Shown: positions 26,719-36,053, numbered from the stretch's first letter. The stretch: DNA of 64,000 nt from VXNE01 sp965206615 (GCA_965206615.1 CBDBKI010000005.1:3844001-3908000); one strand, 5' to 3'. Notes: generated from the letters alone by a model not told the origin. A program made the numbers and translations.

Positions 26719-27204
26719 ATGGGCATGCAACCTGCTCCGTTCTGCATCTGCGCTCCGGTCACGCGCAAGGCCCTCGACAACGTGCGGGAGAACGGCGGTT
26801 CGGGTGCGTACAGGGACACGCACCCCTGGTATCTGGCGCTGGAACTGCTGGCAAAGGCCCGGGCAGCGGGCGAGACGCTCGCCATCCTGTTCGCCTGCGG
26901 CGACCCCGAGGAGTTCGAGTGGTGGGCCGAGATCGAGGACATCGACATCGAGGCCTTCCACCGGGGCACCTGGGAGACCCGTTGCGACTTCTCCGTGCTG
27001 CGTCCCGTGGGCGAGATCTTCCGCCCCCTCGACGCCGTTGCCCTCTATCCCGGCGCGGAGCAACTCCGCCGCGAGGCGATCGAGCCGATCACGCAGCACC
27101 GGCACTACCTCAACCGGAGCCTGCTCCGACCCTACGCCATCTGCGAGACGCCCGCGTTCATCGGGCTCGAAACCGGCCTCGCCGCGGCGACCGAGGTCAG
27201 CTGA
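26719..27204 (+). CDS. Conserved-looking protein of unknown function, possible SOS target
   Basis: A 161-residue protein starting MGMQPAPFCICAPVTRKALDNVRENGG. No known family is recognised. It has acidic and aromatic clusters (EEFEWWAEIEDIDIEAF), three cysteines near the N-terminal half and no membrane segment. It is divergent from the FAN1-like gene with a LexA box about 50 bp upstream of its ATG, so co-induction with repair genes is plausible. The in-frame extension to a TTG at 26647 would translate through the box and is rejected. The 3' end overlaps the convergent enoyl-CoA hydratase by eight bases. Confidence 0.6.
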   Translation: MGMQPAPFCICAPVTRKALDNVRENGGSGAYRDTHPWYLALELLAKARAAGETLAILFACGDPEEFEWWAEIEDIDIEAFHRGTWETRCDFSVLRPVGEIFRPLDAVALYPGAEQLRREAIEPITQHRHYLNRSLLRPYAICETPAFIGLETGLAAATEVS

Positions 27205-27973
27205 AGTTCGGCGGACGCTTCTCGAGGAAGGCGCTGACCGCTTCCTTGTGCTCCGCGCTCACGTAGGCCCGCTGCAAGGCTTCCCCCTCGCGCCTCTGCA
27301 CGGCGCCCATGTCGGTCTCCGCACCGTTCTCCGTCAGGAGCTGCTTGATCCAGCGCAGTTGCGGGCTCGGGTTGGCGGCCATCGCGCCGGCGAGTTCGAG
27401 CGCGGTATCCAGCAGGGCATCCGGTGCCGCCAGGCGGTCGGCGAGGCCCAGTTCGTACGCTTCGGCACCGGAATACAGACGCCCCGACAGGCACATCTCG
27501 CTCGCCCGGCCGAAGCCCATGCGCTGCACGAGGAAGTGCGAACTCGCAAGCTCCGGCGTCAGGCCCATCTTGACGAAGGCCATCGCGAACTTCGCCGCTT
27601 CCGACGCGACGATCACGTCCATCGGCAGGATCATGGTCGCCCCGACGCCGACGCTCGGCCCGTTGACGGCCGCCACGATCGGCTTGGAACCGCGCACGAG
27701 ACCGATCCAGTCGCCCAGCGGCTCCTCGTTCTCGCCGTCCAGGCGGGCCTTGAAGTTGTCGCGGATATCCGCGCCCGCGCAGAAACCACGACCGGCGCCG
27801 GTGACCACGATGGCGCCGATGGACGCGTCCTCGTTGCAGCGCCCGATCGCATCCGCGAGTTCCCGGTTCATCACCCGCGTCCACGCGTTCAGCCGCTCCG
27901 GGCGGTTCAGCGTGAGGACGGCGACGTTGCCCTCGGTGCGAAAGAGTATCTGCGCGTAGCTGCTGGCGGTCAT
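27197..27973 (-). CDS. Enoyl-CoA hydratase/isomerase (crotonase) family protein
   Basis: A 258-residue crotonase. Oxyanion-hole segments are AIVVTGAGRGFCAGADIRDNF and AVNGPSVGVGATMILPMDVIVAS, and ASSHFLVQRMGFGRASEMCLSGRLYSGAEAYELGLADRL is the trimer and active-site region. The catalytic glutamate positions of classical hydratases cannot be fixed without alignment: PELASSHF may carry one. It probably acts in fatty- or aromatic-acid beta-oxidation together with the ligase at 30564. ATG at 27973 (MTASSYAQILFRTEG) is the family start. Confidence 0.88.
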   Translation of the reverse strand: MTASSYAQILFRTEGNVAVLTLNRPERLNAWTRVMNRELADAIGRCNEDASIGAIVVTGAGRGFCAGADIRDNFKARLDGENEEPLGDWIGLVRGSKPIVAAVNGPSVGVGATMILPMDVIVASEAAKFAMAFVKMGLTPELASSHFLVQRMGFGRASEMCLSGRLYSGAEAYELGLADRLAAPDALLDTALELAGAMAANPSPQLRWIKQLLTENGAETDMGAVQRREGEALQRAYVSAEHKEAVSAFLEKRPPNFS

Positions 27974-28139
27974 GGGGGTGCTTCTCCTGCGGTGGACGGG
28001 CAAGTATCGTCAAAGTCGCACGCGATGCACAGCGGGAGACGCACGCGCTCACCCGCCGAAGGCCCTTCCCTCCCTGCCAACAGTCGGTAGAATCCGTTAT
28101 CCATTCGTTGCGAAACGCCACCTGCAGCCACCGAAGGAC

Positions 28140-28652
28140 ATGGACCCCATCCTTCAGCTCATGACCGCCGTCGTCAGCAGTACGGCAAGCCTTGCGCTCG
28201 TGTTCGGCGGGTTGGCCGGCTGGTTCGTTCGGCGCCTCGACCGGCGCTTCGACGCCATCGACCGGCGCTTCGAGGCCGTCGACGGGCGCTTCGACACCGC
28301 CGCGCAGGAGACCCGTCAGCAATACACCGAGCTCAAGACAGATTTCGGCCGCCAGATCGGCGAACTCAAGGCCGATATCGAAAAGCGGTTCGACGAGACA
28401 GGGGTGAACATGGGCGCTCTCAAGACGGACCTGCAGAGCCAGATCAGGGAGCTCAAGGCCGATATGCGGAGCCAGCTCGACATCGCCCGCGAGGAACGCA
28501 ACCGTCTGGCGATCCGCATCGATCACCTCGGCGAGCGCGTCGAGGGACTCGGGGACCAGCTCGGAGACGTCCGCCAGTCCCTGGGGCAGCTCGAGGGAGC
28601 GACGTTCGCCGCCGCCGCACCGGAGCGCGGGCGCGAACAAAAAACCGCTTGA
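28140..28652 (+). CDS. Single-pass membrane coiled-coil protein
   Basis: A 170-residue protein. The N-terminal hydrophobic helix (MTAVVSSTASLALVFGGLAGWFV) is followed by repeated RRFDAIDRRFEAVDGRFD units and a long heptad-rich coil (ELKTDFGRQIGELKADIEKRFDE, LKADMRSQLDIAREE). It resembles apolipoprotein- or t-SNARE-like membrane-tethered coils of bacteria, for which no enzymatic role is known. ATG at 28140 gives the membrane helix at the extreme N terminus. It is followed 60 bp later by another + strand gene. Confidence 0.6.
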   Translation: MDPILQLMTAVVSSTASLALVFGGLAGWFVRRLDRRFDAIDRRFEAVDGRFDTAAQETRQQYTELKTDFGRQIGELKADIEKRFDETGVNMGALKTDLQSQIRELKADMRSQLDIAREERNRLAIRIDHLGERVEGLGDQLGDVRQSLGQLEGATFAAAAPERGREQKTA

Positions 28653-28712
28653 TGTGGCGGCCCTCGTTGGCACACTCACCCTCTTCACAAGGACGCCTGG
28701 ACGATCGGACCG

Positions 28713-29339
28713 ATGCGCGTAACGTTGAAGGAGTTTCGCTACTACCTGAGGGTGCAGGGCAAGGACGACGATGGCATCTTCAGCATGACCTGCATCTTTC
28801 GCTTCCTGCGCGAACCGGGGGACAGCGTCGCCGACATCAGGGCGCAGATGGACGGTTTCGTCGCGCGGTACGAGGCCGTACTCGATCCGCTCTTCGAGTC
28901 GATCATCGACGGGGAGAAACTACCGACCCTGCGCGACTCTCCCGGCAAGACGCAAGCCGGATACCGATACGCGGGCTACCTGACGGAGGCGGGTATGCGC
29001 AAGCGCCCGGCACACCTGCGCCAGACGTTCGGGATAGACGACCCGCAATCCGTCTACTCCCAGTTCCGCCACCAGCGTGTCGACATCATGTGCGAGATCC
29101 CGGCCATCGAAGCGGAGCTTGACAGTGCGACCCTGGAAGTCGACTCCGAAGTGGATCACGGCCTGCAGGTGTGCCTGTTCCGTTTCCTCCAGGGACGCGA
29201 CGACCTCGACCACATGGAGCCCGAGGCGCGCAACAACGTGGACCGGCTCGACAACACCCTGGCGGAGACCGCCGAAACCGGCCAGGACCACTTTCGCCGG
29301 TTGATGAACCGCAAGGCGCCCGTCATTCCCCTGAAGTAA
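28713..29339 (+). CDS. Hypothetical protein, 208 residues
   Basis: It begins MRVTLKEFRYYLRVQGKDDDGIFSMTCIFRFLREPGD and contains two similar-looking CIFRFL/CLFRFLQ segments, hinting at an internal duplication of an alpha/beta unit. There is no signal peptide, membrane helix or catalytic motif I can name. The ATG is preceded by weak purines only. It may be co-transcribed with the coiled-coil gene upstream. A REP-like cluster starts 13 bp after its stop. Confidence 0.55.
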   Translation: MRVTLKEFRYYLRVQGKDDDGIFSMTCIFRFLREPGDSVADIRAQMDGFVARYEAVLDPLFESIIDGEKLPTLRDSPGKTQAGYRYAGYLTEAGMRKRPAHLRQTFGIDDPQSVYSQFRHQRVDIMCEIPAIEAELDSATLEVDSEVDHGLQVCLFRFLQGRDDLDHMEPEARNNVDRLDNTLAETAETGQDHFRRLMNRKAPVIPLK

Positions 29340-29351
29340 GTTCCCGGGGCG

Positions 29352-29547
29352 GCTGTAGGGGACGGGCTTGTCCCGTCCCGGCGCGACCTGCGGTCGCGGC
29401 GCAACCTATGGGCGCGTTGCAGTTTCGCTGGCGCGAAACTGCCCGTTGACGACGAGGTTCGCGTTGCGTTTCGCTGGCGCGAAACTGCCCGTTGACGACG
29501 AGGTTCCGCGACTTCTGGGACGGGCGACCACAAGGGTCGCCCCTACG
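29352..29547. repeat. REP-like cluster with an internal direct repeat
   Basis: Hairpin A starts near 29357 and hairpin B ends at 29546, as in the 13440 element. Between them a segment of about 45 bp (GTTTCGCTGGCGCGAAACTG ... GACGAGGTTC) is present twice at about 29422-29460 and 29467-29505. Each copy has its own TTTCGCTGGCGCGAAA palindrome. Confidence 0.75.
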
Positions 29548-29558
29548 TCCGTGCCGAA

Positions 29559-30347
29559 TCAGTACCCGGTGCTCTCCCGCTCCTCCCCCGCGGTCTTCCT
29601 GGCCGCGGCGAGGTCTTCGCTCGCCGCGCGGCTCAGAAACCCGCCGTCGGAGCCGAGCGTCACCAGGTTGAAGCCCTGCTGCAGGCACTTCTGCGTGAAG
29701 CCGAGCCTGCCGGCATGGATGCCGGCGGCGACACCGTGGGTGCGGCACGCGTCGTAGATGCGCTGCACCGTCTCGACGTGCTTCGGGTCGCTGAACGCGC
29801 CCGGGCCGAGGCCGAGGGCATAGCCAAGATCAGACGGACCGATGTAGATCGCGTCGAGCCCCGGTGTGCTCGCGATCTCGTCGAGCTTTTCGATGCCTTC
29901 CGCCGTCTCCACCATGGCGATGCAGGCGATCTGGTCGTTGGCTTCGCGCGCGTAGCCGCGCCCGCCGTACATGGCGGCGCGGATCGGGCCGAAGGAGCGG
30001 TTGCCATCGGGCGGGTAGCGACACGCGGCCACGGCCTGCGCGGCTTCCTCGCGATTGTTCACCATGGGCACGATGACCCCGTACGCCCCGGCGTCGAGCG
30101 CCTTCATGATCTCGTACGGCTCGTTCCACGGCACGCGTACGAACGGGACGGTGTCGCGGGTGGAGATCGCCGGCAGCATGTAGGTGAGGTCGTTATAGCT
30201 CAACATCCCGTGCTGCAGGTCCACGCACAGCCAGTCGAAGCCGAACCCCGACATGACTTCCGCCGTGTAGGCGTTGCCGATGGACAGCCAACCGCCGATC
30301 GTCTGGCCGCCCTCGCGCCAGGTTTTCAAAGCCGTGTTTTCGCGCAT
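29559..30347 (-). CDS. HpcH/HpaI-family aldolase (2,4-dihydroxyhept-2-ene-1,7-dioate aldolase-like)
   Basis: A 262-residue class II aldolase. Recognisable motifs are DWLCVDLQHGMLSY (the catalytic histidine region), VPWNEPYEIMKALDAGAYGVIVPMVNN, CIAMVETAEGIEKLDEIASTPGLDAIYIGPSDLGYALG and the C-terminal GFNLVTLGSDG. The family cleaves 4-hydroxy-2-oxo acids to pyruvate plus an aldehyde using a divalent metal. ATG at 30347 follows a good Shine-Dalgarno (AGGGGGA). It is divergent from the acyl-CoA ligase, with which it may share a catabolic pathway. Confidence 0.9.
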   Translation of the reverse strand: MRENTALKTWREGGQTIGGWLSIGNAYTAEVMSGFGFDWLCVDLQHGMLSYNDLTYMLPAISTRDTVPFVRVPWNEPYEIMKALDAGAYGVIVPMVNNREEAAQAVAACRYPPDGNRSFGPIRAAMYGGRGYAREANDQIACIAMVETAEGIEKLDEIASTPGLDAIYIGPSDLGYALGLGPGAFSDPKHVETVQRIYDACRTHGVAAGIHAGRLGFTQKCLQQGFNLVTLGSDGGFLSRAASEDLAAARKTAGEERESTGY

Positions 30348-30563
30348 GTGATCCCCCTGTTGCGTCCCTCGCAGATGCATCCGAAATACGAGATGGGCGC
30401 CGCGCCGGCGCCGCCGGCTCGGCGGCGGCGATTGTAGCATCGCGGCTTCTTTGCCAAAATGTACCGCTTGTCCGTCGGCACGCGCCGTAACGCCGCTGGC
30501 GGGGCACTGCCGGCGCGCAACCCGTCCGCGCGCAAACGTACCGGAGAGCATTCGCTACCGACC

Positions 30564-32270
30564 ATGGACAAGGCCATCATCAAGGCGGCAATCGACGCCG
30601 TGACGGCGCCCGGAGAGCCGTACGAGACCACCACGCAGCGCGTCAACGGCGTGGATTTCCCCGTGTTCGTCAACGCCCCCGAGAACCTGCGTGAACTGTA
30701 CCGCCAGGGCCTCGAGCACGGCGACACGGACTTCTACGTCTACGCGGACGAACGTTACAGCTTCCGCGATGCCTGGCAGCACGCGGCGGCCTGCGCCAAC
30801 GCACTGCGCGCCCGCGGCGTCCAGCCGGGGGACCGCGTCGGCATTGCCCTGCGCAACTATCCCGAGTGGGTGTTCGCGTTCCTGGGCATCACCTCGATCG
30901 GCGCCGTGGCGGTGGCGCTGAACGCCTGGTGGTCCGCCGAAGAAATGATCTACGGCATCGAGGACAGCGGCCTCTCGCTCCTGTTCGCGGACCGCGAACG
31001 GCTCGAACGCATCTCCCCCCACGCCGAACGGCTGCACCTCGATCTCGTCGCCGTCCGGTGTGCAGCGCCCGCCGTCCCCACGTGGTCCGAGTTCCTCGCC
31101 GGCGCCTCCACCACGATGCCCGAGACGCCGCTTGCGGGCGACGCCGACGCCACACTCCTGTATACCTCCGGCTCCACGGCGCATCCCAAGGGCGTGCTAT
31201 CCATACATACCTCCATCGTGCAGGCGCTTCTCGGCTGGGAGTCCGGCAGGGCGATGGCCCTGCACCTGGCGCCGGAGCTCGCACAGGTCGAACGCCCATT
31301 TCCGCCGGCGCTCATCCTGAGCGTGCCGCTCTTCCACGTGACCGGGCTCACGGTGCAGCTCCTGTCCTCGTTTCGTTCCGGCCGCAAGCTGGTGGCCATG
31401 TATCGCTGGGACGCGGAGGAAGCGCTTCGCATCATCGAGGCCGAGCGCATCACGACGTTCAACGGCGTGCCGACGATGGCCTGGGAACTCGTGCAGTCGC
31501 CGAACTACGACAAGTACGATCTCTCGAGCCTGGCCAGCGCCGGCGGCGGCGGTGCGCCGATGGCTCCCGAGCAGGCCCGGCAGATCGACGAACACGTCGG
31601 GGAAGGCGCCGCCGGCACCGGCTGGGGCCTGACCGAAACCCAGGGCCTCGCGACCATGATCGGCGGCGCCGCCTATGCGGAACGGCCGCGCAGTTGCGGA
31701 CGTCCCATCGCCCCGCTCGTCGACGTCAAGGTGGTCGATGCCGACGGCAACGAAGTGCCCCGGGGCGCAACCGGGGAACTGTGGATCCGGGGCGTGATGA
31801 ACTTCAAGGCCTACTGGAACCAGCCCGAGGCCACCGCGGAGGCGCTGACCGACGGCTGGGTCCACACCGGCGACCTCGGCCACATGGACGAGGACGACTA
31901 CGTCCATATCACGGACCGCGAGAAGGACATGATCCTGCGCGGCGGCGAGAACATCGGCTGCCAGGAGGTCGAGGCCGTACTCTATCGACATCCCGGTGTC
32001 GCGGAGTGTGCGGTGTTCGGCGTGCCGGACACGCGCCTCGGGGAAGCCGTCGCCGCGGTCGTCTCCGTGCGATCCGACGCGCCACCCACGGCCGACGACC
32101 TCAGGGCCCACGCGGCGGAGCACCTGGCGAAGTTCAAGGTGCCGCAGCATGTCTGGCTGCGCACGGAGCGCCTGCCCCGCATCGCGTCGGAGAAGATCTA
32201 CAAGCGCGGCCTGCGGGACGAGGCCATCGCGCTGCTCGCGGCAGACGGGCAACCCACCCACAACGGATGA
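30564..32270 (+). CDS. AMP-binding acyl-CoA synthetase/ligase
   Basis: A 568-residue member of the ANL superfamily. It adenylates a carboxylic acid and transfers it to CoA. The P-loop-like TLLYTSGSTAHPKGV, the A5 motif GWGLTETQG, the A7 TGDLGH, A8 EKDMILRGGENI and the C-terminal catalytic lysine in ASEKIYKRGLRDEA are all present. Substrate specificity is unclear. A class I long/medium-chain or aromatic acid is likely because the neighbours are a crotonase and an aldolase. ATG at 30564 gives normal length. The dehydrogenase starts 17 bp after its stop, so they form one operon. Confidence 0.92.
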   Translation: MDKAIIKAAIDAVTAPGEPYETTTQRVNGVDFPVFVNAPENLRELYRQGLEHGDTDFYVYADERYSFRDAWQHAAACANALRARGVQPGDRVGIALRNYPEWVFAFLGITSIGAVAVALNAWWSAEEMIYGIEDSGLSLLFADRERLERISPHAERLHLDLVAVRCAAPAVPTWSEFLAGASTTMPETPLAGDADATLLYTSGSTAHPKGVLSIHTSIVQALLGWESGRAMALHLAPELAQVERPFPPALILSVPLFHVTGLTVQLLSSFRSGRKLVAMYRWDAEEALRIIEAERITTFNGVPTMAWELVQSPNYDKYDLSSLASAGGGGAPMAPEQARQIDEHVGEGAAGTGWGLTETQGLATMIGGAAYAERPRSCGRPIAPLVDVKVVDADGNEVPRGATGELWIRGVMNFKAYWNQPEATAEALTDGWVHTGDLGHMDEDDYVHITDREKDMILRGGENIGCQEVEAVLYRHPGVAECAVFGVPDTRLGEAVAAVVSVRSDAPPTADDLRAHAAEHLAKFKVPQHVWLRTERLPRIASEKIYKRGLRDEAIALLAADGQPTHNG

Positions 32271-32287
32271 CACTGGAGCAGGACGGA

Positions 32288-33340
32288 ATGAGCAAAAAAC
32301 TGGTCGCCATGCAGTTGCCGCGCATCGCGGAACTCACCTCCCTCAAGGAGAAATACGCGTTGGAACTCGAGGCGCTCGGCCCGGTGGCGGACATCTTCGA
32401 AGTGCCGAGTCCAACGCCAGAGGCCTTCGCCGAGGGCGCGGCAAAGGCGGACGCCGTCATTACCTCCTGGGGCATCCACCTGAACGAAGCCATCATCTCG
32501 AAACTCGAGAACTGCGTGGTGATCGGCCTCGGCAGCGTCGGCGTCGACATGGTGGATGTCGACGCCGCCACCCGCGCCGGGATCGTCGTCACCAATACGC
32601 CGGACGTCTTCATCGAGGAAGTGGCGGACCACGCCATGATGCTGATCCTCGCCACCGCCCGGCGCACGAAGCAGATGCATCTCTTTGCCACGAATGGCGA
32701 GTGGTTCAAGGGGCGGCCGCTGCTGAACCACATCCCGCGGCTGATGGGCCAGACGCTCGGCCTCGTGTCCTTCGGTAACGTCGCACGCTGCACGGCGAAG
32801 CGCGCCAAGGCATTCGGCATGCACGTCATCGCCTACGACCCGTATGTCTCCGAGCTCACGATCGGCGACTACGGCGTGGAGCCGGTGGCGTTCGGCGAGC
32901 TGCTCGAGCGCTCCGACTACGTCTCCGTGCACTCACCGCACAACCCGGAGACCAGGCACCTGCTGAACGCCGCGGCGTTCGAACGCATGAAGGACGGCGT
33001 CGCCATCGTCAACACCGCGCGCGGCCCGATCATCGACGAGCCGGACCTGATCGCCGCGCTCGAATCCGGCAAGGTCGGCGCCGCCGGCCTCGACGTGCTC
33101 GAACAGGAGCCGCCGCAGCAGGACAACCCGCTCCTCAGGATGGACAACGTCATCGTGACGCCCCACGTCGCCTCCGCCACCTCGCGCATGCGCCCCACCG
33201 CGCGACGCCGCGTGGGCCAGGAAGTGGCGCTCGTGCTGCGCGGCAAATGGCCCATGAGCTGCGTGAACCCGACGGTGCTGCCCAGGACGGCGCTCGAGCG
33301 CTGGCAGCCGGTGCCGATGACGCGGGGGCCGAATCGGTAG
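32288..33340 (+). CDS. D-isomer-specific 2-hydroxyacid dehydrogenase (C-terminal-binding-protein type)
   Basis: A 350-residue NAD(P)-dependent dehydrogenase of the D-2-hydroxyacid family. The catalytic Arg (NTARGPIIDE), Glu (LEQEPPQQDNPLL) and His (VTPHVASAT) are conserved. The NAD-binding turn reads GLVSFGNVAR, where the first glycine of GxGxxG is replaced by serine. A substitution of this kind also occurs in some CtBP-like members. It probably reduces a 2-keto acid or oxidises a 2-hydroxy acid from the pathway started by the ligase upstream. It ends the operon. Confidence 0.88.
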   Translation: MSKKLVAMQLPRIAELTSLKEKYALELEALGPVADIFEVPSPTPEAFAEGAAKADAVITSWGIHLNEAIISKLENCVVIGLGSVGVDMVDVDAATRAGIVVTNTPDVFIEEVADHAMMLILATARRTKQMHLFATNGEWFKGRPLLNHIPRLMGQTLGLVSFGNVARCTAKRAKAFGMHVIAYDPYVSELTIGDYGVEPVAFGELLERSDYVSVHSPHNPETRHLLNAAAFERMKDGVAIVNTARGPIIDEPDLIAALESGKVGAAGLDVLEQEPPQQDNPLLRMDNVIVTPHVASATSRMRPTARRRVGQEVALVLRGKWPMSCVNPTVLPRTALERWQPVPMTRGPNR

Positions 33341-33813
33341 ATTCGAAGGCCGAGCCCGCATTGACGGGCCGTCCCCTCTGACGCCCTGGCGCCACTATAG
33401 CCGTCGCCCCGGCGGGGGGCCGCCTTTGGCCCCAACCCGAAGCCGATCCAGCACGGCGTGACCCACCCCACGGCACGAGCCTGCTCACGAGCAGCCGTGC
33501 GGCACCCGCTTGATCTCGATTTGTGAGAGATTCGCCCGCAACCTTGTAGGTTCACTTTCGTGTGTGTCGCCGTAGCTTGCCTGCCTCGTGTGTGTCGCCG
33601 TAGCTTGCCTCCGTGTGTGTCGCCGTAGCTTGCCTCGTAGAGCGGCAATGTGGTCGTCCACGACCTCGAGAACCTGGAAGATCGTGCCGGAAGGCTTCGG
33701 AGAAATCGTCCACGATCTTCCCGGCGGCGGGTGGCGGCGTAGAGCGGCATTGACACGCCCCGTGCAGGGGACCAAGCTCTGCAATACATCTTTCTGAAAG
33801 TAATACTCTTACT
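33341..33813. other. Gap with a 24-bp tandem repeat (3 copies)
   Basis: No gene is recognised. At 33559-33635 a 24-bp unit, CGTGTGTGTCGCCGTAGCTTG plus CCT, occurs three times with spacers of four and one bases. The region just before it contains TGTGAGAGATTCG, reminiscent of the dispersed repeat family containing CGTGTGTGTCGCGAAC. The last 30 bases before 33814 are A/T-rich and are probably the vapBC promoter. Confidence 0.6.
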
Positions 33814-34056
33814 GTGCGAATCACGACCAAGGGGCAAGTGACCATTCCACAGGCGTTGCGGCTCAAGTTCGGGCTGTTGCCCAACACGGTGGCCACGTTC
33901 GAGGAGACGGATGCCGGCGTACTCATTCGTCCGGCCAAAGCGAAACGCGCGCTCATCGAGGAGCGCCTGCGCCACGCGCGCGGCGCGGCCGACACGGGCC
34001 TCGGCACCGACGATATCCTGCGACTCACCCGCGGGGAGGACGATGGTCCTGGTTGA
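33814..34056 (+). CDS. vapB: AbrB/MazE-type antitoxin (VapB)
   Basis: An 80-residue swapped-hairpin AbrB protein: MRITTKGQVTIPQALRLKFGL is the DNA-binding beta strand pattern, followed by an acidic or amphipathic tail that would occupy the toxin. It starts at GTG and overlaps the downstream PIN toxin gene by 14 bp. The two form a canonical VapBC module, likely autoregulated by the complex binding its own promoter. Confidence 0.88.
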   Translation: MRITTKGQVTIPQALRLKFGLLPNTVATFEETDAGVLIRPAKAKRALIEERLRHARGAADTGLGTDDILRLTRGEDDGPG

Positions 34057-34453
34057 CACCAACGTGCTGCTCGACATCTTCACCGACGACGAAGCATGGC
34101 GGCCCTGGTCAGAGCAGGCGATTCGCGATGCGCTGGTCGACGAGTCGGCGGGTATCAATCCCATCATCTATGCGGAGGCATCGTTGGGATTCTCCGATCC
34201 CGGCGTCCTGGACCGACACCTCGATGACCTCACGCTGGCCCGCCTGCCGCTTCCCTACCAAGCCGCGTTTCCCGCCGGGAGAGCCTTTCTCCGCTATCGG
34301 CGAGCGGGCGGGGAACGGTCGGCACCCTTGCCCGACTTCTACATCGGCGCGCACGCGCAGACGCAAGGACTGACCCTGCTGACCCGCGATGCGAATCGCT
34401 ACCGGACCTACTTCCCGTCAGTCCCGTTGATCACGCCCGCGGGCCAAGGGTGA
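34043..34453 (+). CDS. vapC: PIN-domain toxin (VapC)
   Basis: A 136-residue PIN-fold ribonuclease. The acidic residues expected for Mg binding are seen in MVLVDTNVLLDIF, INPIIYAEASLGF, and LPDFYIGAHAQTQGLTLLTRDANRYRTYFP. VapC toxins cleave tRNA or rRNA and are inhibited by VapB. ATG at 34043 overlaps vapB. The gene looks intact, so the module is likely functional. Confidence 0.9.
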   Translation: MVLVDTNVLLDIFTDDEAWRPWSEQAIRDALVDESAGINPIIYAEASLGFSDPGVLDRHLDDLTLARLPLPYQAAFPAGRAFLRYRRAGGERSAPLPDFYIGAHAQTQGLTLLTRDANRYRTYFPSVPLITPAGQG

Positions 34454-34495
34454 CGCGCGGCCGCGCGCAAACGCCGATCGGGCCGATCCCCGCCT

Positions 34496-35188
34496 TCAGC
34501 CGGCCTCTGAGACCGCTGGTCGTGCCCGGATGGCGAAGACCACCATCCAGTGCGCGCGATACAGCGCCCAGTACCCATGCCCCGCGGCCACGGGATCTGC
34601 CGACGGTCGGCCCTCGACGCACCGAGCCCGAAATACGCCCACGGCTTCGTCCACGTCGATCTCCACATCCTGGAAGCCCAGGAACTCGCCGACGAGCGGG
34701 TTGACGGCTTTGTACACCGCCTCCTTGGCTGCAAAGATCATCGTCCGCCACTCCGGCGCCGGGAGCCAGGCGTGCTCGGTGGGCGTCAACAGCCGGTCTG
34801 CCGTGTTCCCGGACACCGCGTTCTCGGTCTCGATGTCGATGCCCAGTCCGTCGAACGCTTCGGTCGACCCCACGACCGCAGCGCCCAGCGACCGCGAGTG
34901 GCCGATGCTGCCGACGACGCCTTCCGGCCACACCGGCCGACGCTCCTCCGCAGGGATTTCGCAGGGCGCGACGCCGATGCGGGACAGCGCCTGCCGTGCC
35001 ACTCGACGCCCCGTGGAATACTCGCGACCGCGCTTGTCCGCGACCGTCGCGGCATAGGTCGCTTCACCGGGGTAGAGCTCCGCGCGCGCATCGCGCACGG
35101 CCGCGAGCGTCAGCGCCGCGTGTGCAATGCGCCCGATGCGGGCAAACGCCAGCACCTCGCGACTCCTGTCGAGATCGAATACGGACAT
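34496..35188 (-). CDS. 4'-phosphopantetheinyl transferase superfamily protein (EntD/Sfp-like)
   Basis: A 230-residue phosphopantetheinyl transferase that activates carrier proteins of fatty acid, polyketide or siderophore synthesis. Family motifs are IGHSRSLGAAVV, LGIDIETE (Mg-binding D) and IFAAKEAVYKAV (WxxKEA-type). Gly-Ile-Asp plus FxxKEAxxK place it in the EntD-like branch. No carrier protein or synthase is present in the window. ATG at 35188 is used. The region between its start and 35378 shows no gene. Confidence 0.88.
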   Translation of the reverse strand: MSVFDLDRSREVLAFARIGRIAHAALTLAAVRDARAELYPGEATYAATVADKRGREYSTGRRVARQALSRIGVAPCEIPAEERRPVWPEGVVGSIGHSRSLGAAVVGSTEAFDGLGIDIETENAVSGNTADRLLTPTEHAWLPAPEWRTMIFAAKEAVYKAVNPLVGEFLGFQDVEIDVDEAVGVFRARCVEGRPSADPVAAGHGYWALYRAHWMVVFAIRARPAVSEAG

Positions 35189-35378
35189 GACAATGGCCAG
35201 CCTACGTTGCCCGGCGCGTGGTGACAACGATTTGCGTGGTCACTCTCGGACACACGGGGGAGGCGATAGCGCACAGACGGAGGCCCCCTCCCAAACGATC
35301 AAATCTCGACTTCCGGGGCCGTGCCGGGAAGATGCATCGCCGGGACCGAGCCGCTATCCTGACGGGAGGACACGAGCC

Positions 35379-35768
35379 ATGGGACAGCCGGTGGTCGACA
35401 CGCTGCGACTCTCCGACGCACTGCAGAATGCGGGTGTGGAACGAGAACAGGCCGAAGGGACGGCGCGCGCTCTGAGTGCCGAGTTCGGGGAGCATGTCGC
35501 CGTGCGGGGAGACCTGGACGCCGGATTCGAAAGAGTACGCTCGGAGATGGCGCTGGTCCGCTCGGACCTCGGAGGCCGCATCGCTGCACTGGACTCCAAG
35601 TTCAGCGTGGTCGGCGTCGGAGTAGGCTTGATCCTGGCCCTCCTGACATTGCTCGTCGGCATCGACCTGTACGACAGGACCACGCCGGCTTCCGCGTTCG
35701 TCCCGCCGGCAGCACTCGAGGCCTTGCCGCTGTCCGCTCCGGCGCCGTCCCCAGGCGGAGGCGCTTGA
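35379..35768 (+). CDS. DUF1640-like coiled-coil membrane protein, copy 1
   Basis: A 129-residue protein. The N-terminal VVDTLRLSDALQNAGVEREQAEGTARALSAEFGEHVA matches the conserved head of bacterial CCDC90/DUF1640 proteins. A short coil follows and then a C-terminal membrane helix (VVGVGVGLILALLTLLVGIDLY). Function of bacterial members is unknown. A good GGGAGGA precedes ATG at 35379 by eight bases. It is the best preserved and shortest of four copies between here and 40280. Confidence 0.72.
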   Translation: MGQPVVDTLRLSDALQNAGVEREQAEGTARALSAEFGEHVAVRGDLDAGFERVRSEMALVRSDLGGRIAALDSKFSVVGVGVGLILALLTLLVGIDLYDRTTPASAFVPPAALEALPLSAPAPSPGGGA

Positions 35769-35794
35769 TCCATGCGAGGCCCAAGGAACAGATT

Positions 35795-36040
35795 CCGTTC
35801 CGTGTCGAATTCGTGCACGGTCCCAGGACTGCATGCACGGTCCCGGCGCGGGCATACAGGGGACGGGCTTGTCCCGTCCCGTGCCGAATTCGTGCACGGT
35901 CCCGGCGCGGGCGACCACAAGGGTCGCCCCTACAACGGCCCGTGCCGAATCACCCGCAAAGCCCAGCGCGGGCGACCACAAGCGTCGCCCCTGCGAGTCC
36001 CCTGCCAAATCACCCGCCAAACGCAGCGCGCGCGACCACA
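35795..36040. repeat. REP-like cluster
   Basis: Hairpin A (GGGACGGG/CCCGTCCC, near 35860) and several B units (GGGCGACCACAAG/GTCGCCCC near 35910-35990) are strung together with the core GTGCCGAATTCGTGCACGG. Parts of the B unit appear three times, the last two with CGCAGCGCG-type spacers. It spans the whole gap between two genes. Confidence 0.75.
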
Positions 36041-36053
36041 GCGCGCTTGATCC

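Noticed and set aside
28140..28652. Assignment to the DUF1640-like family
   Set aside because: Its membrane helix is N-terminal and the VVDTLRL head is absent, so it is a different coiled-coil protein.
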